Below are positions 1-7,159 of a stretch of 7,625 nucleotides of DNA, piece after piece (positions within the stretch are counted from its first letter, which is position 1; each line of letters begins with the position of its first letter). Source of the DNA: Zetaproteobacteria bacterium (GTDB lineage: Bacteria; Pseudomonadota; Zetaproteobacteria; Mariprofundales; Mariprofundaceae); NCBI GenBank assembly GCA_021545625.1, contig JAJRVH010000152.1:1-7625 (forward strand), read 5' to 3'. The notes under the pieces were generated by a model. The model saw only the letters and a list, made by a program, of their open reading frames with translations, had not been told where the DNA came from and made no database searches. A program made the position numbers and the translations under genes.

Positions 1-786
1 ACGGGTCAGACCTTTAAAGCCGAGAATCCTGGTGATGCGGAAATTCTCGACGGACGCGTCGGCATGCACGACGGCGATATCCTGGCCGGTTTTGATGCGG
101 CCATTGGCCACGCGGCCGACGACGATGCGGCCGATAAAGTCATCCCAGTCCAGGGTCGTGGCCAGCATCTGCAGCGGCGCATCGGGATCGCCTTCCGGCT
201 GCTTGACGTGCTCGATGATGGTGTCGAACAGGCAGGTCAGGTTGTCGGACTCCTCGGCCAGGTCCATCATCGCATAGCCGTTCTTGGCGGAGGCGTAGAC
301 CACCGGGAAATCCAGTTGCTCGTCGGTGGCGCCGAGCGATGCGAACAGGTCGAAGGTGGCATCGACGACAGCATCGGGATCGGAGCCTTCGCGGTCGATC
401 TTGTTGACGACGACGATCGGTTTCAGGCCCAGTGCCAGCGCCTTGGAGGTGACAAACTTGGTCTGCGGCATCGGACCTTCGCGGGCATCGACCAGCAGCA
501 GGACGCCGTCGACCATGTTCAGAATGCGTTCCACCTCGCCGCCGAAATCGGCATGGCCGGGGGTATCGACGATATTGATATGGGTGTCGCCGTAGCGGAT
601 GGCCGTGTTCTTGGCCAGGATCGTGATGCCGCGTTCCTTTTCCAGATCGTTGGAATCCATGACGCGATCGCTGACTTCCTTGCGTCCGTCCAGCGTGCCG
701 GACTGTTTGAGCAGCTCGTCCACCAGCGTTGTCTTGCCATGATCCACGTGGGCGATGATGGCGATATTGCGTAATTTGCGCGTCAT
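1..786 (-). CDS. typA: Translational GTPase TypA/BipA, N-terminal part (cut by left edge)
   Basis: This is the first 262 codons of a ribosome-binding GTPase of the EF-G/LepA class, a family of about 600 residues that acts in 50S subunit assembly and in growth under cold and other stress. Seen in the translation: P-loop HVDHGKT (residues 13-19), switch I ERGIT (51-55), G3 DTPGH (74-78), G4 NKID (128-131) and G5 SAK (166-168), followed by the start of the beta-barrel domain II (LQMLATTLDWDDFIGRI, about 205-221). The N-terminus MTRKLRNIAIIAHVDHGKTT is typical of TypA rather than LepA or EF-G. The start at 786 has a GAGG 10 nt upstream. The gene lies 98 bp downstream of map on the same strand, with a terminator-like hairpin between them. 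All GTPase motifs are intact. The rest of domain II, domains III and V and the C-terminal domain lie outside the window. Confidence 0.97.
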   Translation of the reverse strand, partial: MTRKLRNIAIIAHVDHGKTTLVDELLKQSGTLDGRKEVSDRVMDSNDLEKERGITILAKNTAIRYGDTHINIVDTPGHADFGGEVERILNMVDGVLLLVDAREGPMPQTKFVTSKALALGLKPIVVVNKIDREGSDPDAVVDATFDLFASLGATDEQLDFPVVYASAKNGYAMMDLAEESDNLTCLFDTIIEHVKQPEGDPDAPLQMLATTLDWDDFIGRIVVGRVANGRIKTGQDIAVVHADASVENFRITRILGFKGLTR

Positions 787-801
787 GTAATGCTTACCTC
801 G

Positions 802-821
802 AAAAGCCCCCGTCGGGAGGC
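802..821 (-). terminator. Terminator-like hairpin between map and typA
   Basis: On the minus-strand transcript GCCUCC and GGGGGC can form a 6-bp stem (one G-U pair) around the loop CGAC, followed at once by UUUU. This is the shape of a short intrinsic terminator for map. The U run ends next to the typA Shine-Dalgarno (GAGG, 797-800), so the hairpin would lie in the typA leader if transcription reads through. A second weaker hairpin (GCGCC-GGCA-GGCGC, 840-853) lies just upstream of it in the transcript and has no U run. The stem is short, so termination is inferred. Confidence 0.4.
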
Positions 822-884
822 AAAGTGGCGCGCATGGTAGCGCCTGCCGGCGCAGAAGGAAGCTAAATTACGGGCGGCGGCAAA

Positions 885-1643
885 TCAGCCTTCGGACGAG
901 GGCAGCGTGAGCACCTCGCAGCCATCTTCGGTGACGACCAGCGTATGCTCGAACTGGGCCGAAAGCGAGCGGTCGCGGGTGACGACGGTCCACCGGTCGG
1001 ACAGGAGCTTGACCGCCGCCTTGCCGATATTGACCATCGGTTCGATGGTAAACACCATGCCGGGCTTCAGTTCCAGCCCCTGGCCCGGCTTGCCGAAATG
1101 CAGCACCTGCGGTTCCTCGTGGAAGGAGCGGCCGATGCCGTGGCCGCAGTATTCGCGCACGATCGAGCATTTCTCGCCCTCGACATAGCTCTGGATGGCA
1201 TGGCCGATGTCGCCCAGCGTGGCTCCCGGACGCACGGCCTCGATGCCGATCTCCAGCGCCTTTCTGGCCACCTCGACGACCTTGCGGGCGCGCACTTTCG
1301 GCGTGCCGACGAAGAACGTCTTGCTGGTATCGCCGTGCCAGCCGTCGATGATGCTGGTGACATCGACATTGATGATGTCGCCGTCGCGCAGCTTCTTGTC
1401 GCCGGGAATGCCGTGGCAGACGACATGGTTGACCGAGGTGCAGACGGATTTGGGAAAGCCGTGGTAGTTCAGCGGCGCCGGAATCGCGCCGGCCCTGACC
1501 GTGAATTCGTGCACCAGGTCGTTGATGTCGTCGGTCGTGATGCCGGGTTTGATATAGGGTTCGATCATGACCAGCGTGTCGGCCGCATGCCGGCATGCCG
1601 GGCGCATGGCCTCGATTTCTGCGGCTGTTTTGATCCTGACCAT
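885..1643 (-). CDS. map: Type I methionine aminopeptidase
   Basis: This cytosolic dinuclear-metal enzyme removes the initiator methionine from new proteins when the second residue is small. The 252-residue protein is close in length to the E. coli enzyme and lacks any N-terminal zinc-finger extension. All five metal ligands are present with family spacing: D94 (INVDVT), D105 (HGDTSK), H168 (CGHGIG), E201 (TIEPM) and E232 (QFEHT). H77 in VVCHGIP matches the conserved substrate-binding histidine. I chose the start at 1643 because AAGGAG lies 5 nt upstream and the protein then begins MVRIKTAAEIEAM, as in homologues. An in-frame ATG at 1691 would add 16 residues but has no ribosome binding site. 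The gene is divergent from the symporter and upstream of typA on the same strand. The ligands make the assignment secure. Confidence 0.97.
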   Translation of the reverse strand: MVRIKTAAEIEAMRPACRHAADTLVMIEPYIKPGITTDDINDLVHEFTVRAGAIPAPLNYHGFPKSVCTSVNHVVCHGIPGDKKLRDGDIINVDVTSIIDGWHGDTSKTFFVGTPKVRARKVVEVARKALEIGIEAVRPGATLGDIGHAIQSYVEGEKCSIVREYCGHGIGRSFHEEPQVLHFGKPGQGLELKPGMVFTIEPMVNIGKAAVKLLSDRWTVVTRDRSLSAQFEHTLVVTEDGCEVLTLPSSEG

Positions 1644-1774
1644 GAAAGCTCCTTTGGCATGCGCGTCGTGAAAGGCCGGAGTCTGACGCATTACCGCATG
1701 CAGGTCATCATCCGCGGGGCGGCTTTGCAGGGATTTTCCGATCGGGCAGAGTACGCATGACAGGGGAGATTGCG
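1644..1774. promoter_or_regulatory. Divergent intergenic region between map and the symporter
   Basis: These 131 bp must hold the start signals for map (leftward), unless map is transcribed from outside the window, and for the rightward symporter-to-ridA gene run. I see the two Shine-Dalgarno sites, one at each end: AAGGAG for map, and AGGGGAG at 1762-1768 for the symporter. I see no convincing -35/-10 pair in either direction. TTGCAG near 1724 is a possible rightward -35, but no good -10 follows at 16-18 nt. Promoter activity is inferred from gene layout only. Confidence 0.4.
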
Positions 1775-3298
1775 ATGATGATGAACCGGATACTGCAGGG
1801 CGGCGCGTTCGCCGCGATGATGCTGGCTGCCAGCGCGGCCCAGGCGCAGGAGTCCGCCGGCGTGGATGCCTTTTTCGGCACTCTCAACGGCTGGCTTGCG
1901 TCGGTGCTGTTTTTCGATGTCATGCCGGGTGAGGCGAAGATGCCGTTCATTGTCGGCTGGCTGGTGGTCGGTGCGGTCTATCTGACCTTCCGTTTCGGCT
2001 TTATCAATCTGCGCATGATGGGGCATGCGCTGCAGATTATCCGGGGACGCTATCAGTCGGCCGACGACAGGGGCGAGGTCTCCCCGTTCCAGGCCTTGTC
2101 CGCGGCGCTGTCGGCCACGGTGGGGCTTGGCAATATCGCGGGTGTGGCCATCGCGGTCAGCATTGGCGGCCCCGGCGCCACCTTCTGGATGATCGTGGCC
2201 GGCTTCTTCGGCATGACGGCGAAATTCACCGAGGTGACGCTGGCCCAGACCTACCGCGAATTCCGGCCGGACGGGCATGTGCTCGGCGGCGCGATGGAAT
2301 ACCTGTCCAAGGGCTTTGCCGAATACGGCTGGGCGAGACTGGGCAGGGCACTGGCCCTGCTGTTCGCGGTATGCTGTATCGGCGCGTCGATGGGCGGCGG
2401 TAATGCCTTCCAGGTCAGCCAGGCGATGGGGGCGGTGCAGAACGTGCTGCCGTTCTTCAGCGATTATCCGTGGGTGTTCGGCGTGTTCATGGGGGGAGCC
2501 GTGGCGCTGGTCATTATCGGCGGCATTCGCTCGATCGCGCATGCGGCCGAGGCGATCGTGCCGACCATGGTGTTCATCTATCTTTCCGCCTGCCTGTATA
2601 TCATCCTGTCCCATCTCGGCAGCGTTCCGGCCGCGCTGACCGCGATTGTGACCGAGGCGTTCCATCCGACCGCGGCCGCCGGCGGCCTGATCGGCGTGCT
2701 GGTCGTGGGCTTCCAGCGGGCGGCCTTTTCCAGCGAGGCGGGTATCGGCTCGGCCGCCATCGCGCATTCGGCGGCCAGCGTTCGCTATCCGATCCGGCAG
2801 GGATTCGTGGCCCTGTACGAGCCGTTCATCGACACGGTCGTGATCTGTACGATGACGGCGCTGGTGATCATTATTACCGGCGTCTGGAACGCACCCGAAC
2901 ATCATCAGCTGGTCGAGGCCAGCAAGGGTGCGGCGCTGACCGCGGTCGCGTTCGGTTCCGTGCTCGACTGGTTCCCGGTCGTGCTGTCGGTGTCGGTCGT
3001 GCTGTTTGCCTATTCGACGATGATTTCGTGGTCCTATTACGGCGAGCGTTGCTGGACCTATGTTTTTGGCGAGCGTTTTTCGATGCTCTATCGCATCCTG
3101 TTTGTCATGGTCGTCGTGCTTGCCAGCCTGATCAGCGCCGGCAATATTCTCGATTTCTCCGACCTGCTGCTGTTGTCGATGGCGTTTCCGAACTTTCTGG
3201 CGCTCTATCTGCTCCAGGGCAAGGTTGCGGCGGCACTGAAGGACTACCGGGCAAGGCTGAAGAGTGGCGAGCTGGACCGGGAAGTGGGCCGGGGCTGA
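1775..3298 (+). CDS. Sodium:alanine/glycine symporter (AGCS family)
   Basis: This inner-membrane secondary transporter of the alanine/glycine:cation symporter family (AgcS/DagA-like) takes up small neutral amino acids with Na+. The 507-residue protein has about ten or eleven hydrophobic segments. The family signature region lies around residues 107-162: LSATVGLGNIAGV, then GGPGATFWM (131-139) and MTAKFTEVTLAQTYR. A second conserved core is GFQRAAFSSEAGIGSAA (312-328), and GGGNAFQ (207-213) is also typical. Residues 1-24 look like a signal peptide (hydrophobic run, then ASAAQAQ), an extension I recall in some proteobacterial members. I chose the start at 1775 because AGGGGAG ends 6 nt upstream. 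The ATG at 1757 would add six residues and lacks a ribosome binding site. It is the first gene of the plus-strand run, 22 nt before the ferredoxin. Alanine versus glycine preference cannot be read from sequence. Confidence 0.93.
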   Translation: MMMNRILQGGAFAAMMLAASAAQAQESAGVDAFFGTLNGWLASVLFFDVMPGEAKMPFIVGWLVVGAVYLTFRFGFINLRMMGHALQIIRGRYQSADDRGEVSPFQALSAALSATVGLGNIAGVAIAVSIGGPGATFWMIVAGFFGMTAKFTEVTLAQTYREFRPDGHVLGGAMEYLSKGFAEYGWARLGRALALLFAVCCIGASMGGGNAFQVSQAMGAVQNVLPFFSDYPWVFGVFMGGAVALVIIGGIRSIAHAAEAIVPTMVFIYLSACLYIILSHLGSVPAALTAIVTEAFHPTAAAGGLIGVLVVGFQRAAFSSEAGIGSAAIAHSAASVRYPIRQGFVALYEPFIDTVVICTMTALVIIITGVWNAPEHHQLVEASKGAALTAVAFGSVLDWFPVVLSVSVVLFAYSTMISWSYYGERCWTYVFGERFSMLYRILFVMVVVLASLISAGNILDFSDLLLLSMAFPNFLALYLLQGKVAAALKDYRARLKSGELDREVGRG

Positions 3299-3320
3299 CA
3301 AGGACGAATCGGGAGCAAGC

Positions 3321-3578
3321 ATGGCACTGATCATTACCGATGACTGCATCAACTGCGCGGTCTGCGAACCGGAATGCCCGAACCTGGCCATCTTCGAAGG
3401 CGAGGAGATCTTCGGGATTGATCCGGATCGCTGCACCGAGTGCGTTGGCCATTTCGATGAGCCGCAGTGTCAGCTGGTCTGTCCCGTGGACTGCATTCCG
3501 GTCCATCCCGAACGCATTGAGAACCGCGACGAGTTGCTGGCTAAATACGAGCGACTGACCGGCAGGAAGGCCGCATGA
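3321..3578 (+). CDS. yfhL: YfhL-type 2[4Fe-4S] ferredoxin
   Basis: This is a small cytosolic electron-transfer protein of 85 residues, like E. coli YfhL and the Allochromatium vinosum ferredoxin. The first cluster motif is C9-x2-C12-x2-C15-x3-C19-P. The second has the expanded spacing typical of this family, C38-x2-C41-x8-C50-x3-C54-P, with a further cysteine at C58. The C-terminal tail (about 60-85) is helical and charged, as in the Alvin-type proteins. I chose the start at 3321, giving MALIITDDCINC, because GGGAG lies 5 nt upstream. The ATG at 3264 would overlap the symporter gene and add unrelated residues. Its stop overlaps the gmk start (ATGA), which suggests translational coupling. The redox partner is unknown. 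Family assignment is secure; the gene symbol rests on similarity. Confidence 0.93.
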   Translation: MALIITDDCINCAVCEPECPNLAIFEGEEIFGIDPDRCTECVGHFDEPQCQLVCPVDCIPVHPERIENRDELLAKYERLTGRKAA

Positions 3579-4129
3579 GCGGGCGACTGTTCATTGTTTC
3601 CGGTCCTTCGGGCGCGGGCAAGTCGAGTCTCTGCGCGGCATTGCTGGAGCGACACCCGGAGCTCTGCCTGTCAGTTTCATGCACGACCCGGCCTCAGCGT
3701 CCCGGCGAGCGGGACGGGCGCGAATATCACTTTCTCAGCCGCGAGGTATTCGAGCGCCAGCGCGATGCCGGCGCCTTTCTGGAATGGGCGCTGGTGCATG
3801 GCAACCTGTATGGCACCCGCCAGGCCGATGTCGAGCGCCTGCTGGCCGAGGGGCGGGACGTGCTGCTGGAGATCGACTGGCAGGGCGCGGCCCAGGTGGC
3901 CGCACGCATACCCGGAGCCGTGCGTATTTTTATTCTGCCGCCCTCGATCGACGAATTGCGCCGGCGCCTGACAGGCCGCGGGCAGGACGACGCCTCCGTG
4001 ATCGACAGACGCGTGGCCGCAGCCGAGGCTGAAATGGCGCATGCCGGCGAGGCGCATCACCGGATTATCAATGATGACTTCGATGCCAGTCTGCGCGAAC
4101 TGGAGAAGATTCTGGCCGGAGACGGTTGA
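3575..4129 (+). CDS. gmk: Guanylate kinase
   Basis: The enzyme phosphorylates GMP to GDP with ATP in the cytosol and so supplies GTP and (p)ppGpp synthesis. Visible motifs in the 184-residue protein: P-loop GPSGAGKSS (10-18), the GMP-binding stretch SCTTRPQRPGE (35-45, with R39 and R42), Y51, E70, NLYGT (77-81), EIDWQG (99-104), FILPPS (119-124) and the lid GRGQDD (134-139). The sequence is collinear with E. coli Gmk (207 residues) up to NDDFDASLRELEKIL, then stops about 20 residues early. The usual final helix is missing, and I saw no continuation of it in the other frames. AGGAAGG lies just upstream, and the start overlaps the ferredoxin stop by 4 nt. It is followed by rpoZ and spoT, the classical gene order. 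Confidence 0.97.
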   Translation: MSGRLFIVSGPSGAGKSSLCAALLERHPELCLSVSCTTRPQRPGERDGREYHFLSREVFERQRDAGAFLEWALVHGNLYGTRQADVERLLAEGRDVLLEIDWQGAAQVAARIPGAVRIFILPPSIDELRRRLTGRGQDDASVIDRRVAAAEAEMAHAGEAHHRIINDDFDASLRELEKILAGDG

Positions 4130-4141
4130 AGGGCGGAGCGG

Positions 4142-4170
4142 TTGCTTTTTATGGCATCGCTTTCTAGGTT
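4142..4170 (+). promoter_or_regulatory. Possible sigma-70-type promoter for rpoZ
   Basis: TTGCTT (4142-4147) and TAGGTT (4165-4170) are spaced by 17 nt and lie in the 71-bp gmk-rpoZ gap, upstream of the GGAGG ribosome binding site at 4188-4192. The match to consensus is only three of six in each box. It is a weak candidate, supported mainly by position and spacing. Confidence 0.25.
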
Positions 4171-4200
4171 TGGGCCATTGTTTGTCTGGAGGTCAGCCTG

Positions 4201-4467
4201 ATGGCTCGCGTAACCGTAGAAGATTGTATCCGTTATTATCCCAATCGTTTCGAGATGGTTCATCTCGCCTCGAAACGCGCGCGCCAGCTGCTCAAGGGCA
4301 TGCCGCCGCTTCTGGAAACCGGCAGTGACAAGCCGACCGTGCAGGCCCTGCGCGAAATGGGCGAGGGACTGATCAGCTGGGACACATTGTACGACATGGA
4401 GGCGCAGGAACGCCAGCGTCTGGCGGCCGCCTATGCCGAGGAAGAAGCGGAGAACGAGGCTTCCTGA
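4201..4467 (+). CDS. rpoZ: DNA-directed RNA polymerase omega subunit
   Basis: The omega subunit wraps the C-terminal end of beta-prime and helps RNA polymerase assemble. In E. coli it forms part of ppGpp binding site 1. The 88-residue protein shows the family core: MARVTVEDC at the N-terminus, NRFEMVHLASKRARQL (15-30), and KPTVQALREMGEGLISW (44-60). The C-terminus is acidic (AEEEAENEAS), as is common. The N-terminal MARVTVED stretch, the part linked to ppGpp binding in E. coli, is conserved. The start has GGAGG 8 nt upstream. It lies between gmk and spoT, 66 bp ahead of spoT. Length and context agree with the family. Confidence 0.97.
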   Translation: MARVTVEDCIRYYPNRFEMVHLASKRARQLLKGMPPLLETGSDKPTVQALREMGEGLISWDTLYDMEAQERQRLAAAYAEEEAENEAS

Positions 4468-4533
4468 CCCCCGACCGGCTCGCCTGCGCGTTTTTCGGAC
4501 CGGCTTTGTGCCTTGTCTGACTGATCCGATCGC

Positions 4534-6684
4534 ATGAGCCGCATTTTTGAAATCACCGAAAAGGTCGCGTCGTACGCGCCGCATGCCGATGTTGACCTGA
4601 TCAATCGCGCCTATGTATTCGCGGCCAATGCCCATGCCGGGCAGACGCGCCGCTCCGGCGACCCCTACATCGTGCATCCGCTGGCCGTGGCTGATATTCT
4701 GGCCAGTCTGAAAATGGACGAAGCGACCATCGTGACCGGCCTGCTGCACGATACCGTCGAGGATACGCATGTCAGCCTTGCCGACGTCGAGCGGCATTTC
4801 GGCAGCGATATCGCGCAACTGGTCGATGGCGTGACCAAGATCGGCAAGATCCATTTTCATTCCTCCGAACACAAGCAGGCCGAGAACTTCCGCAAGATGC
4901 TGATGGCCACGGCGCGGGACGTGCGCGTGCTGATTATCAAGCTGGCCGACCGGCTGCACAACATGCGTACGCTGGGCTTCATGTCCGAACGCAAGCGCGA
5001 GGCGATTTCCACCGAAACGATCCAGATCTATGCGCCGCTGGCCCACAGGCTCGGCATCCACTGGATCAAGCAGGAAATGGAAGATCTGGCCTTTGCCAAT
5101 CTGGAGCGCGAGGCCTATCAGGAACTGCTGGGCAAGCTTCAGGATCGGCTGGAAGGCCTGAACCAGATCCGCGAACGGCTGGAGGTGATCATTCAGGAGG
5201 CGCTGCAGCGGCAGGGCCTGAACGCACGCGTGCAGGGGCGCATGAAACATCTGTACAGCATCTATGCCAAGATGCAGCGCAAGCATGTCGATTTCGACGA
5301 GATTTTCGATCTGGTCGCCTTTCGGGTCATCGTCGATGATATCACGACCTGCTACCAGACGCTGGGCATCATCCATAGCCTGTATCGCCCGGTTCCCGGT
5401 CGCTTCAAGGATTATATCGCGCTGCCCAAGCCGAATGGCTACCAGTCGCTACATACGGCCGTGATCGGGCCGGAGAACTTCCGCATCGAGGTGCAGATCC
5501 GCACCGAGGCGATGCATGCCTATGCCGAGGACGGCGTGGCGGCGCACTGGATCTACAAGGATCTGGATGCCTCGCCGCGCGAGCGGGAAAGTTTCAAATG
5601 GCTCAGGCAGCTGACCGAACTGTTGCAGGAAACGGACAATCCGGGCGAGTTTCTGGAAAACGTACGCCTCGACCTGTTTGTGCAGGAGGTTTACGTATTC
5701 AGTCCCGACGGCGATATCTTCGCATTGCCGCGCGGTGCGCGGCCGCTGGATTTCGCCTATGCCGTGCATACCGATATCGGGCATCATTGCATTGGCGTGC
5801 GCATCAATGGCGAGATGGCCGACTTTTCCACCCGTCTGCACAACGGCGACCAGATCGAGATCATGACCAGCCCGGATCAGACGCCGAGCCGCCAGTGGCT
5901 GCAGTATGTCAAGACGCCGCGCGCCAGGCAGGCGATCCGGCAGTGGTTCAGGCGTCAGGAGAAGGAAACCAGCGTCCGTATCGGCCGGCAGATCCTGAAG
6001 GATGCGCTGGGCAGGACCGAGGTCGGAGACAGAGTGCTCAGGCGACTGGGGTGCGAAAGCCTGGAAGAGTTGCAGCAACGCATCGGGCGGGGCGATATCC
6101 CGATCCAGAACCTGCTCGATGCGGCGGATCTGGATCATACCAAGCCGCTGAAGCTGCGCGGCGTGACGCGCGCGATGATGCAGGCGGCCGAATGCTGTCA
6201 TCCGATTCCGGGCGATCCGGTCCTGGGTGTGTTTATTTCGGGCAAGGGCATGATCATTCATCATCGGAAATGTCCGCAGGTGACCGAAAGCAAGAGCGGC
6301 AACTGGCTGGAGGTAAACTGGAAGCCTCAGCCGGGTCAGCTGTTCAAGACCGGCATCGAGGTGCGTTCGCAGAACGAGCGTGGCATGCTGGCCAGGGTGA
6401 CGAACAGCATCGCCTCGGCCAGATCGAGTATCGAGGATCTGAAGCTGAGGCAAAAGGGCGGCTCGATGACCGAGTTGCTGTTTCTGATCGAGGTCGAGGA
6501 TCGCAAGCATCTGGCCGATGTGATCCGTTCCATCCGCGGTGTCGATGGCGTGGTGCGGGTGCAGCGGCGGAATCAGGTCGGGCTGAGCGGTCAGGCGGAA
6601 TCGAGAAGTCTGGCTGAAACATTGAGGGACTTTTTCGCCGGTCGCAAGCACGGCCGGGACGGCAAGGGAGCGAAACATGAGTGA
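4534..6684 (+). CDS. spoT: Bifunctional (p)ppGpp synthetase/hydrolase SpoT
   Basis: This long RelA/SpoT homologue controls the alarmone (p)ppGpp. Domain order in 716 residues: HD hydrolase (about 20-180, with H48, H72-D73 in LLHDTVED and D139 in KLADRLHN); synthetase (about 230-345, with GRMKHLYSIY, D259, RFKD at 290-293, PKPNGYQSLHT and E319 in EVQIRT); TGS (about 384-445); a helical region; a conserved-cysteine zinc-finger-like region (C554, C555, C580); and ACT (about 605-680). RFKD, rather than the acidic EFDD-type motif of RelA, together with an intact HD site, points to a Mg2+-type bifunctional enzyme. Both active sites keep the residues known to matter in E. coli SpoT (D73, D259, E319). 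An in-frame TGA at 4522 makes 4534 the first possible start. I see no good Shine-Dalgarno. It overlaps ridA by 8 nt. It could be called Rel; the rpoZ-spoT context favours spoT. Confidence 0.97.
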   Translation: MSRIFEITEKVASYAPHADVDLINRAYVFAANAHAGQTRRSGDPYIVHPLAVADILASLKMDEATIVTGLLHDTVEDTHVSLADVERHFGSDIAQLVDGVTKIGKIHFHSSEHKQAENFRKMLMATARDVRVLIIKLADRLHNMRTLGFMSERKREAISTETIQIYAPLAHRLGIHWIKQEMEDLAFANLEREAYQELLGKLQDRLEGLNQIRERLEVIIQEALQRQGLNARVQGRMKHLYSIYAKMQRKHVDFDEIFDLVAFRVIVDDITTCYQTLGIIHSLYRPVPGRFKDYIALPKPNGYQSLHTAVIGPENFRIEVQIRTEAMHAYAEDGVAAHWIYKDLDASPRERESFKWLRQLTELLQETDNPGEFLENVRLDLFVQEVYVFSPDGDIFALPRGARPLDFAYAVHTDIGHHCIGVRINGEMADFSTRLHNGDQIEIMTSPDQTPSRQWLQYVKTPRARQAIRQWFRRQEKETSVRIGRQILKDALGRTEVGDRVLRRLGCESLEELQQRIGRGDIPIQNLLDAADLDHTKPLKLRGVTRAMMQAAECCHPIPGDPVLGVFISGKGMIIHHRKCPQVTESKSGNWLEVNWKPQPGQLFKTGIEVRSQNERGMLARVTNSIASARSSIEDLKLRQKGGSMTELLFLIEVEDRKHLADVIRSIRGVDGVVRVQRRNQVGLSGQAESRSLAETLRDFFAGRKHGRDGKGAKHE

Positions 6685-7066
6685 TTTGAAAACCATCCAT
6701 TCGGACGATGCGCCGCAGGCGGTCGGCCCCTACAGTCAGGCGGTGGCCTGCGACGGTGTGTTGTATGCATCCGGTCAGATCGGCCTGTTGCCGGAGACCG
6801 GCGCGATGGCCGGCGATGATGTCGAAACGCAGGCGCGTCAGGTGACGAGAAACCTGAGCGCTGTGCTGAAGCAGGCCGGCTGTTCGGAGAGCGATATCCT
6901 CAAGGTGAACATCTTTCTGGCCGACATGACCGACTTTCCGCTGGTGAACGCGATCTATGCCGACTGGCTGGGCGAACACCGGCCGGCCCGGGCCACCGTC
7001 GCGGTGGCGGCCCTGCCGCTGGGGGCGCGCGTGGAGATGGATCTTGTCGCCCGTATGCCGGGCTGA
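6677..7066 (+). CDS. ridA: RidA family reactive intermediate deaminase
   Basis: The cytosolic trimeric enzyme hydrolyses reactive enamine/imine intermediates (2-aminoacrylate, for example) made by PLP enzymes, protecting those enzymes. The 129-residue length is normal for the YjgF/YER057c/UK114 family. Key positions fit E. coli RidA: Y18 in GPYSQA, G33 in ASGQIG, R105 in RPARATV (the carboxylate-binding arginine) and E120 in RVEMDLVA. R105 and E120 place it in the active RidA group rather than the Rid1-7 groups that lack this arginine. AGGGAG lies 6 nt before the start, inside the spoT reading frame, and the 8-nt overlap with spoT suggests coupled translation. A ridA gene directly after spoT is also known in pseudomonads. 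Confidence 0.95.
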   Translation: MSDLKTIHSDDAPQAVGPYSQAVACDGVLYASGQIGLLPETGAMAGDDVETQARQVTRNLSAVLKQAGCSESDILKVNIFLADMTDFPLVNAIYADWLGEHRPARATVAVAALPLGARVEMDLVARMPG

Positions 7067-7111
7067 CAACAGCCTCTTTTCGGGAATTGCCAGCCGACAT
7101 GGCCGGATCTC

Positions 7112-7134
7112 ACCGGGAAGCTTGCCGGTTTTCT
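7112..7134 (+). terminator. Possible terminator after ridA
   Basis: ACCGG (7112-7116) and CCGGT (7125-7129) can pair around an 8-nt loop, and the stem runs straight into TTTTC, then TGTT. It lies 45 nt after the ridA stop. The stem is only 5 bp, so it may be weak. The rest of the ridA-rpmB gap (7067-7218) holds the stronger leftward hairpin and no other visible feature. Confidence 0.35.
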
Positions 7135-7159
7135 GTTACGGGGCTGTCTGGCGGGCATG

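Noticed and set aside
64..774. A 236-codon plus-strand open frame, and a 271-codon one at 945-1760, opposite typA and map
   Set aside because: Both are mirror frames of typA and map, whose motifs are complete on the minus strand.
1585..1598. A perfect 14-bp palindrome, GCATGCCGGCATGC, inside map
   Set aside because: A palindrome of this length is expected by chance about once in two windows of this size (4^-7 per position). It encodes normal conserved map residues (CRHA), and no second copy was noticed.
1691..3436. A 581-codon open frame on the minus strand, opposite the symporter gene
   Set aside because: Its translation is low-complexity (rich in R, H, Q, D, G) with no family motif, as expected for an antisense shadow of a G+C-rich gene. 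The plus-strand symporter has clear motifs and a ribosome binding site.
4057..5376. A 439-codon minus-strand open frame opposite gmk, rpoZ and the first part of spoT
   Set aside because: It crosses three well-supported genes and their gaps, has the same shadow composition, and shows no recognisable domain.
6677..6684. The overlap of spoT and ridA as a possible frameshift or fusion
   Set aside because: Both proteins have normal ends for their families, and ridA has its own Shine-Dalgarno, so this is a plain coupled overlap.
5449..6696. A 415-codon minus-strand open frame opposite spoT
   Set aside because: It is an antisense shadow of spoT. No motif or credible ribosome binding site was seen.
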